From Diadophis punctatus similis (taxonomy: Eukaryota; Chordata; Lepidosauria; Squamata; Dipsadidae): a DNA stretch of 64,000 nt. A program made the translations under genes and the position numbers. The notes below the pieces were generated by a model that was not told the DNA's origin, did not search any database, and worked only from the letters and a program-made list of their open reading frames with translations. Location: contig JALIGW010000005.1 in assembly GCA_023053685.1 (NCBI GenBank), positions 23,624,001-23,688,000 on the forward strand, in the 5' to 3' direction. This document shows, in pieces, positions 45,946 to 51,399 of this stretch (the first letter of the stretch is position 1; the number at the start of each line of letters is the position of its first letter).

Positions 45946-47856
45946 TATGTGTATAAATGAATGAATGAATGAATTGGTGAAAACTTCTTTAGATCCTGTA
46001 TTTTACCTTCCACACAATCAAATTTATCTGTAACTCATAACTCGCAAACTGTCTTTTAACAAACTTGAGATTATTTTGACTAAGATAGGAATAAAAAATA
46101 TTCTCAATATTTACCTTGAAAATGGTTTGCTTTTCTTGCTGTTGCCAAGAATAGTTGCCCCTGCTGGTCCCAGTTTTGCACTTTCCCGCAACCAGTTAGC
46201 AGGTGGAAGTTTTAGATCAGTCTTTTCTTGAAGGCGGGAAAATGCTGCTTGGGATGGTGCAGATGAATATTTTACCACAGCGCTGCTCTTTATTTCATTG
46301 CCACCAAGCAACAGCATGCTGGTAGATCCCTAAATTGTATATAAAAAAAACAAGAATTACAAAATTCAACTGCACATACTCTGTACGCTCATTTGATCAC
46401 ATTCAAAACAAATCATAAAAAAGAATAATCAAAAATAACTATTCAGTTTTGATATGTCTATGGAGCTTCCCAGTCATCCAGGTCATTGTTGTCCCAAAGG
46501 TGCTTTTTCAAGAGGAAACTGAACTTTCTTTGTTTTTCCTGGAAGACGTTTCGCTTCTCATCCAAGAAGCTTCTTCAGTTTTGATATATGACAACTAAGC
46601 CTATCAACAATTTGTGTAACAGAGTTCATCCCAAGGGGTAATGAGGAAGGCTTTCTTGTGGAGCCTCAATACCAACTGAGGAATAAATACATTTCTACTT
46701 CTGTCACAAAAAAAGGAAGACTAGCAAATGCATTGAAGCAGTTTTGATGCCCCTCTACAACAGTAAGGTAGAATAGAATAGTTGGAAGGGACCTTGGAGG
46801 TCTTATAGTCCAGCCCTCTGTTCAAGCAGGAGCCCCTATAACAATTTGAGACAAGTGACTGTCCAGTCTCTTCTTAAAAACCTCCAATGATGGAGCACCC
46901 ACAATTTCTGAAGGCAGCTGTTCCACTGGTTAATTAATTGTCCTCACTTTTAGGAAGTTTCCCCTTAATTCCAGGTTGCTTCCCTCTTTGATTAGTTTCC
47001 AACCATTATTCATCTGGTGCTTTGGAGAATAATTTGACCCCCTCTTCTTTGTGGCAGCCTCTCAAATACTGAAATACTGCTATCATGTCACCCCTAATTC
47101 ATATTATATTATATTATATTATATTATTATATTAATTATATTATATTATATTATATTATTATATTATTATATTATTATATTATTATTATATTATATTAAT
47201 TATATTATATTATATTATATTATATTATATTATATTATATTATATTATATTATATTATATTATATTATATTATTATATTATATTATTATATTAATTATAT
47301 TATATTATTCTTTTATACAAGATAGGTGTCTAATATACTAGATATTTCTACGCCATCCCTGTGATTGTGATTTCCATTTCACAAGGACTCAGCTTGTCCT
47401 TCTCTCTATTTAAGCAACTGGAAACCACAAACACCACGGAAGTAACTAACCATGGAAAGAGGTTGTGCCTGAGGAGACCCAGAAAAACTGACTTCTCTGT
47501 GTCACAGACAGTATGGTTTGACTTATCTCTGTCCCAACTTCACCCGTTTGCCACGTCCTGCCATGTGAAAAAGGAACTGAACACTGCGTTTGTTCACCTG
47601 GCCCCAAAGCCCAAGGCGACTGCCACACAAAGAAGGCAGATGTGGGTTTCACATCTGGTGAGCTAAAAGGACCGCTGGGACCCGTGTGTGTGTGGACTCC
47701 CGGGAAGGAGTTAGCAGCTGCCGTAAAGCCGCCTTGAGATACCTGTTTGGGCTCTTCTTGCTCTCCTGTCAGCGCTACTTGCCCGGCTTCGGACGTCCCG
47801 GGGTAGCTTCTCTCATTGGGGCAAACCCCAGCCCCCGTTCCCCAGAGGTCTCCCAT
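15407..47856 (-). CDS. EDRF1: Erythroid differentiation-related factor 1, complete coding region in 25 exons (one frameshift)
   Basis: EDRF1 is a vertebrate nuclear factor reported to support globin expression with GATA1; its exact biochemistry is not well defined. All 25 coding exons are visible, with splice sites and phases that sum to 1244 codons plus stop (human protein about 1238 aa). Recognisable blocks, in order: MGD start, [36 protein letters not shown], basic [10 protein letters not shown] (about residue 200), [39 protein letters not shown], acidic [16 protein letters not shown] (about residue 525), then helical TPR-like repeats to the C-terminus. Conservation with remembered human sequence is high in every exon. 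The one defect is an extra base in exon 14, which as given would end translation soon after that point. All other exons are intact, so a base error or recent indel is likelier than an old pseudogene. Confidence 0.95.
16515..16632 (+). mobile_element. CR1/L3 LINE 3' end with an ATTCT tail
   Basis: The phrases 'ccaaagacaaattccttgtg' and 'cacacttggccaataaagaa', followed by three ATTCT-type units, form the snake CR1/L3 3' terminus known for seeding AATAG microsatellites. It lies in EDRF1 intron 24. Confidence 0.65.
17027..17203. repeat. Short diverged copy of the GGTAGTCC foldback family
   Basis: The left end reads TGGTCCTTATTTAGAGACC and the right end AAGGACTACCTATA. It is about half the usual length, suggesting an internal deletion. 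Confidence 0.5.
18291..18457 (-). CDS. EDRF1: EDRF1 coding exon 24
   Basis: The acceptor is GTTTAG and the donor GTAAGT. The exon encodes [19 protein letters not shown] and SSTKKKT. It exits in phase 2 and joins cleanly to exon 25. Confidence 0.92.
18504..18853 (-). mobile_element. Full-length Sauria-type tRNA SINE
   Basis: On the - strand it begins GGGAGGCGGTGGCTCAGTGG. It carries a B-box-like GGTTCGAATCC and ends in the BovB-like 'gaggggaacc' tail. A 13-bp target duplication, CGTCTATACAGTA, lies at 18491-18503 and 18854-18866 without a mismatch, so the insertion is fairly young. It sits in EDRF1 intron 23, in the sense direction. Confidence 0.9.
19120..19235 (-). CDS. EDRF1: EDRF1 coding exon 23
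   Basis: The exon encodes [13 protein letters not shown] and FQSIRKELG. The acceptor is TACTAG and the donor GTAACT. Confidence 0.93.
19433..19586 (-). CDS. EDRF1: EDRF1 coding exon 22
   Basis: The exon encodes [30 protein letters not shown] and VAFAEFQMT, nearly identical to human. The donor is GTAAGT. Confidence 0.94.
19728..19877 (-). CDS. EDRF1: EDRF1 coding exon 21
   Basis: Fifty codons include [11 protein letters not shown] and [20 protein letters not shown], a TPR-like helical stretch. The donor is GTATTT. Confidence 0.95.
20188..20425. mobile_element. hAT transposon with perfect 8-bp target duplication
   Basis: TTCTAAAG at 20180-20187 is repeated at 20426-20433. The left end is CAGTGGTTCTCAACC and the right end GGTGAGAACCGCTG. 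The centre (20265-20340) is a palindrome also found at 6209-6284. It lies in EDRF1 intron 20. Confidence 0.9.
20865..21023 (-). CDS. EDRF1: EDRF1 coding exon 20
   Basis: Fifty-three codons include [32 protein letters not shown] and [14 protein letters not shown]. The acceptor is TTATAG and the donor GTATCA. Confidence 0.94.
21988..22209 (-). CDS. EDRF1: EDRF1 coding exon 19
   Basis: The exon encodes [20 protein letters not shown] and [11 protein letters not shown], ending in [10 protein letters not shown]. The acceptor region is a tandem AGAG (CAG at 22212-22214, then AG at 22210-22211). Only the inner AG keeps phase with exon 18, and it starts the exon with SKMVS where human has SKSVS. Confidence 0.88.
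23755..24840 (+). mobile_element. LINE 3' fragment split by an LTR-like insertion
   Basis: At about 23795-23930 the + strand holds a frameshifted ORF2 tail (RHAFSAI, then LWNTVPF-like in the next frame). The sequence resumes after 24618 with a 3' UTR ending in an AATAAATAAATAAA-type tail at about 24821-24840. It is degraded and inactive. Confidence 0.55.
23929..24617 (-). mobile_element. LTR-like insertion (solo LTR candidate) with an acidic ORF
   Basis: A 5-bp repeat GGAAC flanks it at 23924-23928 and 24618-24622. On the - strand it starts TGTCGTGG. It has a TATTTAAG box near 24300, after an open frame of ~90 codons rich in E and S (24338-24613). The far end reads CCGTAGCTG rather than ending in CA, which weakens the LTR call. 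The ORF resembles no protein I can name. Confidence 0.45.
25236..25450 (-). CDS. EDRF1: EDRF1 coding exon 18
   Basis: The exon encodes [20 protein letters not shown] and [20 protein letters not shown]. The donor is GTAGGC, a weak match to consensus. Confidence 0.93.
26235..26557. repeat. Copy of the GGTAGTCC foldback family
   Basis: The left end is TA followed by CAGGTAGTCCTTG, and the right end reads AAGAACTACC. It is partly diverged and contains an internal near-duplication ('gatcttacttcag' at two places). It lies in EDRF1 intron 17. Confidence 0.6.
26854..27054 (-). CDS. EDRF1: EDRF1 coding exon 17
   Basis: The exon encodes [20 protein letters not shown], then [18 protein letters not shown], and finishes with LHRESSCQ. 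The acceptor is AATTAG and the donor GTAATC. Confidence 0.95.
27288..27526. mobile_element. hAT transposon
   Basis: The ends are CAGAGGTGGGATTC and GAATAACACCTCTG. The flanks GCCTGGAT and GCCTGAAT match at 7 of 8 bases. The interior is GC-rich, in contrast with the AT-rich intron 16 around it. Confidence 0.8.
28031..28219 (-). CDS. EDRF1: EDRF1 coding exon 16
   Basis: The exon encodes [39 protein letters not shown] and [10 protein letters not shown]. The acceptor is TTCTAG and the donor GTAAGT. Confidence 0.95.
28730..28882 (-). repeat. tRNA-derived SINE fragment
   Basis: On the - strand it reads 'gatctagtggttaaggcacc' and then 'gagttctagtccc', A- and B-box-like, followed by the CORE-like 'gccggctgagtgattttggg'. 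The 3' part is missing. It lies in EDRF1 intron 15. Confidence 0.6.
29063..29213 (-). CDS. EDRF1: EDRF1 coding exon 15
   Basis: The exon encodes [31 protein letters not shown] and [11 protein letters not shown]. The donor is GTAAGT, and the intron between exons 14 and 15 is only 93 bp. Confidence 0.94.
29307..29379 (-). CDS. EDRF1: EDRF1 coding exon 14, with a one-base insertion
   Basis: The exon reads [13 protein letters not shown] in the expected frame, then [11 protein letters not shown] in the next frame. The shift falls within a GAAGAAACG run (- strand; about 29338-29346) that has one A too many. Splice sites are normal (ATAAAG acceptor, GTAAGT donor). As given, translation would reach a stop within the exon. 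The length of 73 is one more than the 72 that phase requires. Confidence 0.9.
30217..30351. mobile_element. 135-bp foldback hAT MITE, perfect 8-bp target duplication
   Basis: GGTTAGGG flanks both sides (30209-30216, 30352-30359). The ends CAGGGGTAGGCAAAG and CTTTGCCTACCCCTG are exact inverted repeats, and most of the element is a palindrome. It is well preserved and probably young. It lies in EDRF1 intron 13. Confidence 0.92.
30586..30846 (-). CDS. EDRF1: EDRF1 coding exon 13
   Basis: This is the largest internal exon, with 87 codons. It holds [17 protein letters not shown], the acidic run [16 protein letters not shown], then [17 protein letters not shown]. The donor is GTAAGT directly after an R codon. 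Confidence 0.95.
31392..31503 (-). CDS. EDRF1: EDRF1 coding exon 12
   Basis: The exon encodes [20 protein letters not shown] and [16 protein letters not shown]. The acceptor is CTTAG and the donor GTAAGA. Confidence 0.95.
32490..32598 (-). CDS. EDRF1: EDRF1 coding exon 11
   Basis: The exon encodes [20 protein letters not shown] and [15 protein letters not shown], close to human throughout. The donor is GTATGT. Confidence 0.95.
32845..33072 (+). repeat. tRNA-derived SINE, snake type
   Basis: The element begins 'gagccagagtggtgcagtgg' (A-box region) with a B-box-like 'ggaattcgatcctc'. It then carries 'ggttgactcagccttccatc' and a TATTGCTATT-like 3' end. It is nearly full length and lies in EDRF1 intron 10. 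Confidence 0.7.
33365..33512 (-). CDS. EDRF1: EDRF1 coding exon 10
   Basis: The exon encodes [20 protein letters not shown], then [18 protein letters not shown] and EGHTYWLFK. The acceptor is TTGCAG and the donor GTAAAC. Confidence 0.95.
33589..33997. mobile_element. Foldback transposon with TA target duplication (GGTAGTCC family)
   Basis: TA at 33587-33588 and 33998-33999 flanks CAGGTAGTTC at the left and GGGCTACCTG at the right. The TA target and inverted ends suggest a Tc1/mariner-like MITE. It lies in EDRF1 intron 9. Confidence 0.7.
34400..34511 (-). CDS. EDRF1: EDRF1 coding exon 9
   Basis: The exon encodes [20 protein letters not shown] and [17 protein letters not shown]. The donor is GTAAGT. 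Confidence 0.95.
35156..35277 (-). CDS. EDRF1: EDRF1 coding exon 8
   Basis: The exon encodes [20 protein letters not shown] and [20 protein letters not shown], apparently identical to human. This is the most conserved stretch seen in the gene. The donor is GTGAAT. Confidence 0.96.
35558..35659 (-). CDS. EDRF1: EDRF1 coding exon 7
   Basis: Thirty-four codons include [19 protein letters not shown]. The acceptor is TCACAG and the donor GTATGA. Confidence 0.94.
35660..37536. other. EDRF1 intron 6 (1.9 kb)
   Basis: This is AT-rich unique DNA. I recognised no repeat family, exon or RNA gene in it. Confidence 0.5.
37537..37696 (-). CDS. EDRF1: EDRF1 coding exon 6
   Basis: The exon encodes [12 protein letters not shown], an acidic diverged middle, then [19 protein letters not shown]. 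The middle differs most from human, as expected for a linker. The donor is GTAAAT. Confidence 0.92.
37768..37848. repeat. Two-copy tandem duplication, 41-bp unit
   Basis: 'ataacatcctaatagttaca' and the following 'acatgaacacacat' occur twice head to tail, starting at 37771 and 37812. The copies are almost identical, so the duplication is recent. Confidence 0.85.
38244..38315. repeat. (GT)n microsatellite, ~36 units
   Basis: An uninterrupted GT run in EDRF1 intron 5, likely length-polymorphic. Confidence 0.97.
39007..39131 (-). CDS. EDRF1: EDRF1 coding exon 5
   Basis: The exon encodes [20 protein letters not shown], the basic run [13 protein letters not shown] and ILSKFLYY. The basic run could serve as a nuclear localisation signal (inference). 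The donor is GTACCT. Confidence 0.95.
39323..39690. mobile_element. Well-preserved foldback transposon (GGTAGTCC family)
   Basis: The left end is CAGGTACTCCTCAACTTAC and the right end CATAAGTCGAGGACTACCTG. Both arms carry 'acttaacaa' and 'tggtcacgtgatcaaaattc'-type phrases in inverted order. It is about 368 bp, close to the apparent full size of the family. Confidence 0.75.
39871..40072. mobile_element. hAT MITE with an extra arm
   Basis: The ends are CAGGGGTGTCCAAACTATGG and CCATAGTTTGGCCACCCCTG. Between them the 'aattctgggagttgaagtcc' arm occurs twice on the right side and once, inverted, on the left, so one arm has been duplicated within the element. It lies in EDRF1 intron 4. Confidence 0.8.
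40524..40649 (-). CDS. EDRF1: EDRF1 coding exon 4
   Basis: Forty-two codons include [19 protein letters not shown] and [20 protein letters not shown]. The acceptor is CTGCAG and the donor GTGGTC. Confidence 0.95.
40650..42917. other. EDRF1 intron 3 (2.3 kb)
   Basis: Mostly unique AT-rich DNA; the right part holds an LTR-like stretch (42110-42540). No other feature was seen. Confidence 0.5.
42110..42540 (+). mobile_element. Possible solo LTR
   Basis: The stretch begins TGTCAGAGAT, contains AATAAA near 42345, and ends CCCATCACA. It is GC-richer and pyrimidine-rich compared with the intron around it. The flanking 5-mers do not match, so the boundaries and the call are tentative. Confidence 0.3.
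42918..42984 (-). CDS. EDRF1: EDRF1 coding exon 3
   Basis: This short 67-bp exon encodes [20 protein letters not shown]. The acceptor is AAATAG and the donor GTATGT. It completes the split Ser codon of exon 2. Confidence 0.94.
43455..43552 (+). repeat. 3' part of the snake tRNA SINE
   Basis: 'gggggcaatatgctgactct' and 'gcggtatataaatctaagtg', followed by TATTGCTATT, match the 3' half of the SINE at 32845-33072. The tRNA head is absent. Confidence 0.65.
43654..44018. mobile_element. Copy of the GGTAGTCC foldback family
   Basis: TA precedes CAAGTAGTCATCAAATTAC; the right end is TAAGTTAAGGACTACTTG. It is moderately diverged. Confidence 0.65.
44120..44528. mobile_element. Copy of the GGTAGTCC foldback family
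   Basis: The left end is CAGATAGTTCTCGACGTATG and the right end AGGACTACCTATA. The interior 'ttctgttgctaagcaaggta' matches the copy at 55219 in the same direction. The right side has a small duplication ('aaacaaatatagg' twice). Confidence 0.68.
44905..45135 (-). repeat. tRNA-derived/CORE-like SINE, near full length
   Basis: Same family as 28730-28882, reversed. A 'tttatttgtatcctgccttt' 3' end is followed by 'gcccaagtcacccagctggt' and the tRNA-like 'ctagcctggtacctta' head. It lies in EDRF1 intron 2. Confidence 0.6.
45878..45940. repeat. (CA)n microsatellite, ~31 units
   Basis: An uninterrupted CA array, followed by a short AATG run at 45957-45972. Confidence 0.97.
46115..46329 (-). CDS. EDRF1: EDRF1 coding exon 2
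   Basis: The exon encodes [40 protein letters not shown] and [12 protein letters not shown]. The acceptor is ATTTAG and the donor GTAAAT. The in-frame ATG at 46317 is internal: the four codons before it continue from exon 1. Confidence 0.95.
46455..46578 (-). mobile_element. Retroelement fragment, possibly Penelope-like
   Basis: 'ctggaagacgtttcgcttct' and 'catccaagaagcttcttcag' are a widespread vertebrate repeat signature that on the - strand reads [15 protein letters not shown]. Attribution to a Penelope-like element is from memory and uncertain. Confidence 0.4.
46765..47099 (-). mobile_element. CR1 LINE 3' UTR fragment with AGAAT-type tail
   Basis: 'ggaagggaccttggaggtct' is the CR1 3' hallmark in reverse, preceded by GAATAGAATAG, the tail. 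The far end 'tgctatcatgtcacccctaa' continues the CR1 3' UTR. It lies in EDRF1 intron 1. Confidence 0.85.
47101..47309. repeat. (ATATT)n minisatellite-like AT array, ~210 bp
   Basis: The array consists of mostly 5-bp ATATT units with TTA and AAT variants. It abuts the 5'-truncated end of a CR1 copy and lies within 450 bp of EDRF1 exon 1. Confidence 0.95.
47743..47856 (-). CDS. EDRF1: EDRF1 coding exon 1 with start codon
   Basis: Thirty-eight codons begin [10 protein letters not shown] and end EQEEPKQ at donor GTATCT, and they join in phase to GSTS of exon 2. Human starts MGD and ends this exon in EESSAQ before GSA, which fixes both the start and the donor despite low identity between them. 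Position +4 is G and -3 is C, a moderate context. The frame is also open upstream to an ATG at 47955, which could add 33 residues but is unsupported by the human start. Confidence 0.85.
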
Positions 47857-48061
47857 TCGTTTCGCTCGGCTCGCGGCCGCCAAGAGAGCAGCAGTTGCCA
47901 CAGGAAGTCGAAAGCCCTCTCTGGCAGGAGGCGGTTCCTGCAATTTAGAAACCACCGGAAAGAACGCAGAGCCACCACGGGCGCCCAGCGGTCTCTTCTT
48001 TCTCGCTGTGTTTCTTTGGTTCCGTTCCTCGGCAGAGGAAAAGCTCCCGCGCCAGGCGAGA

Positions 48062-48071
48062 TCTCGCGAGA
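48062..48071. promoter_or_regulatory. TCTCGCGAGA palindromic promoter element
   Basis: A perfect 10-bp copy of the CGCG element reported as a BANP target in CpG-island promoters. It lies 206 bp upstream of the EDRF1 ATG. Function is inferred from the motif alone. Confidence 0.6.
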
Positions 48072-48224
48072 TCTCTGCTGTGGGAGGGAAAAGGAGGCGA
48101 GCGTGGCAACCGAGGGGAAAAACGTAGAAGCGGCGCGTTTCTCGCTTCGCTGAGGGGATTGTAGAAATGATTCGTTGCCATTATTACTTGTCGACTCGGG
48201 AGGACATCGCCCGTAATAGTCAGA

Positions 48225-48318
48225 TTAACAAAATAACAGGGTTGGAAGGGACCTTGGAGGTCTTCTAGTCCAACCCCCTCTCAGGCAGGAAACCCCTATA
48301 CCATTTCAGGCAAAGCTT
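48225..48318 (-). mobile_element. CR1 LINE 3' end fragment
   Basis: 'gggttggaagggaccttgga' followed by 'cttctagtccaacccc' is the CR1 3' terminus in reverse. The copy is short and sits just outside the EDRF1 CpG island. Confidence 0.8.
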
Positions 48319-49789
48319 GACTTCTATACCCCATCAGAATAGCAGCCTTTAAGTATTTTGGAGAGTTATAGTCGAAAAATGTTTGGGCTATCTTTTGCTT
48401 AATATAATTAGTGACGCCTACTGATTCAGCGACAAATGGGTGACTTCCAATCCGATTTAAAACTTCCAATCCGATTTGTATGACTCTTGTTCAGTCATAC
48501 AAAACCAAAACGAGTTCGTTGCGGGAAGCTTATTCTCAAGATATGCTGGGGCTTCGGCTGAAATCAACTTTTTTTTTTAATACGTACATTCAAATGTCAT
48601 GAAATGACTGCAGGTAATCACATACACCTATGTTAATCACTGAGGGGAGGGTTGTTGTTTTTTTGAAATTGTTAAAGAACCATACAAACTTTTTAAGGAA
48701 TACATTCTAAGTTGAAATAGTTACCGCCTACTACTAACATAACTTCCAATAACAAGAAATGCTGCTTAAAGGTTTTCTTGGAAATTTTATTTCTAACAAA
48801 ATATTAATACATTGCATTTATGTACAGGCTTTCCTAGTGGTTAAACTGAGACAAGGTGCCAGTCAGTAGGCAAAACTAGGGAACAGGGTTGTGTCTTATA
48901 AAACTCACCTTGCAATTTCTGGTATGTGGCAGATGTGCATCCTCTTCCAAAGGGAGAGCATAGATTTATCCATTTAAAAGTGTTCCCCTTTGCTTATACA
49001 TGTGAGGAAGAGGGTGTGAATTTTATCCAATGGCTATGTCACCACTCCTAAATTGGGAAAAAAAGGTTGTTATGGCTAGTGCTTGTGTTAATGCTTGTTT
49101 TCTGTGGGTTTTCCAGAGTAGTCCAAGATGTTTGCAATTTAGCAAGATGCTGGGATTAGAGACAAAACAGACAAATGAGGTCAAACCAGGATCTTTGATA
49201 AGTCTAGCTATGTATTCAGTGTTCAGTCAAAATAATTCATTTCTAATATAATATCCATTCATTATGTTTAGATTCTGTATCAGGCTCAAAGCATCTTATC
49301 TTCTGATCATGACACAAGGCAAAATTCTGCCTGGTCTTGTATTATTGCAAAGTTATTTTTGTACAACTGAGAACATTGCTGTTATAATTTTTTAAACTAA
49401 ACACAGTAAGAACAGTAAGAATTGTGAAGCACAAGTTCATACTATCTCCCACCCTCAGTCTACCAGTGCTGCAAGTTCTCTGGTAAGCCTTCAGTACACA
49501 ATGAAGTTAAGATCATATTTTGTTTTTGCAGCTCATAATAGGTTTCACTATATAGAGAATCTATGAAAACTTAGCATGGCCAGGTGTATACATGGTATTA
49601 ACCCATGGTTAGCTCTACAATAAACCACAATTGGTTGGATTTTGTGCATGACTTGCTAGGCTATTCTGGTTACTTCTAGTATAAATCCCATCATTTTTTC
49701 TCCATCGCTGTGTTCCACAGAACCCTTTAACCTTGGTCTAAAAGTCACCTTGAAAGAGCAGCCACTTCAGGTCAATATACCGTATTTTT

Positions 49790-50743
49790 CGGAGTATAAG
49801 ACACACCAAAGTATAGTAGTTTTGGGGGAGGAAAACAAGGAAAAAAGGCCTCTGCCTCCAACAATTTGCCAAACGGCAAACAGCACAGATGATATACACT
49901 GTTTGCTGTGTATTTCTGTGCATGTGTGCTTGACCCATAGAAATAGCAAAGAATTGGAGAAATATACATTATGCCAGAAAGTTTTCTTAAATGTAGTCCC
50001 ACTAACTCCTCCCAATTATTTAAATAGATCTACTCCAAGGTAACTAAACTCTAATACTAAACAGGACACTGTTGCATTTCAGACTATACTTGTACAGTGC
50101 AGTTAAAATTAATTTAAATTTCTGGAAGTATACATTATTCTCTATTATTTAAAAGAAGATACAATAGCACTGGGCCTCTTCATTTATTTTAAAAAGCTTC
50201 TTTATTTTGTTAAGTTGTCTAGATTTACAGGGATCTCCAACCTTGGCAACTTTTAAGACTTGTGGACTTCAACTCCCAGAATTCCACATCCAGCAAAGCT
50301 GGCTGTGGAATTCTGGGAGTTGAAGTCCACAAGTCTTAAAATTGCCAAGGTTGGAGACCCCTGGCTCTAGAACAATAATAAAGCAGTCTTTAAAAAATAA
50401 GTCTAATAATTTGAACATTCTACAGACATTTATAGTTATTCACTTACCCCCTTCCATCCAGTTCAGCAGAAACTAAAAATCTGCGTGTCTCTCCGAGCTA
50501 TTTGCCTCTTTGCAATTTCAGTTTCACTTTCATTTTAGCACGTGGCAAATCAGCTGTAGGTCGGGAAGCTGCTAGTGACTTGCTTGGCTTTACAGGCTCT
50601 TCCCTCTTTGCTGCAAACAGGTAAATTGCTGGAAGACAGAGGCCAAAGGGTGAGTGGGGCTACATTCGGTGTATAAGACGCACCCAAGTTTTCACCCTCT
50701 TTTGAGGGGTAAAAAGATGCATCTTATACTCCGAAAAATACGG
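49790..50743. mobile_element. 954-bp DNA transposon with TA target duplication, carrying a nested MITE
   Basis: TA at 49788-49789 and 50744-50745 flanks terminal inverted repeats CCGTATTTTTCGGAGTATAA and TTATACTCCGAAAAATACGG. A second internal copy of the repeat motif (GTATAAGACGCACCC) lies at about 50670. No transposase frame is present, so it is non-autonomous; Tc1/mariner-type is inferred from the TA target. Confidence 0.82.
50228..50363. mobile_element. Foldback hAT-type MITE nested in the 49790 transposon
   Basis: The ends are CAGGGATCTCCAACC and GGTTGGAGACCCCTG. The arms carry 'gtggacttcaactcccagaa' and its complement. It is the same family as 30217-30351. Confidence 0.8.
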
Positions 50744-51399
50744 TAATACATTCATCCTTAAGGTTTATGTTATAGTTAGGCTTCCAGGGAGAGGGAAGAA
50801 GAATAAGATTGCCTATTAACCATTATCGAGTAGACTGATTTAGCTTGTCATATAAACACTAAGCCATAAATAATGGCTTTTAAATTAGTGGCCCAATTCA
50901 CTTATTGTATTTGTAAATTATACAAGTTACACTGGATTATGATTATGAACAGATGTTCATATCTTCAAAGTGTGTTTATACACTGCATACATCTAGTTGG
51001 TGAGTTGGGGTAACAATATGTTGGTTTTGAAGATAAGCCTCTAAATTAAAATTTTTGCTTATATAGAATAGCCTGAGCATGGCAGGGTAAAACTGGGTTT
51101 TAATTCTGCTTGTGGCATATTAAATAAAATGTGCAAAAATGAATTGTTACTTCCCGAGCTGGGAATGATGTACATGTCACAGGTGTGACTAAAACTGTAA
51201 ATCTAGTCCACATCTTCTCTATCTTCTTAAACAAGTATTTTGTAAAAGCCTTGATTGACCAAAAGCCATAATGGGTAAGTAGTTAGACATACAAACACAC
51301 ACAGATATGTGACCATGTTATATGGAAGCTTATGATTTGGAATATAAGACATGTAAATAAATATTATAAATTAATAATATGAGAGAAAAATAGATTTAT

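Larger units (their letters stand above)
42985..46114. other. EDRF1 intron 2 (3.1 kb)
   Basis: The intron contains a SINE tail (43455), two foldback elements in a row (43654, 44120), a reversed SINE (44905) and a CA array (45878). No exon-like ORF was seen. Confidence 0.6.
47660..48150 (-). promoter_or_regulatory. EDRF1 CpG-rich promoter and 5' UTR region
   Basis: This stretch is dense in CpG, in contrast with the AT-rich DNA around it, and overlaps EDRF1 coding exon 1 (47743-47856). It contains TCTCGCGAGA at 48062-48071 and a GGCAAC half X-box at about 48105. No TATA box is obvious. It is probably a CpG-island promoter. The exact transcription start cannot be read from sequence. Confidence 0.75.

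Noticed and set aside
47051..47341. 96-aa + strand ORF of Y, I and L
   Set aside because: Translation of the ATATT array; low complexity, not a protein.
47446..47742. Continuation of the EDRF1 exon 1 frame past the donor (169-aa ORF)
   Set aside because: A GTATCT donor at 47742, phase, and the match to exon 2 show that only 47743-47856 is coding.
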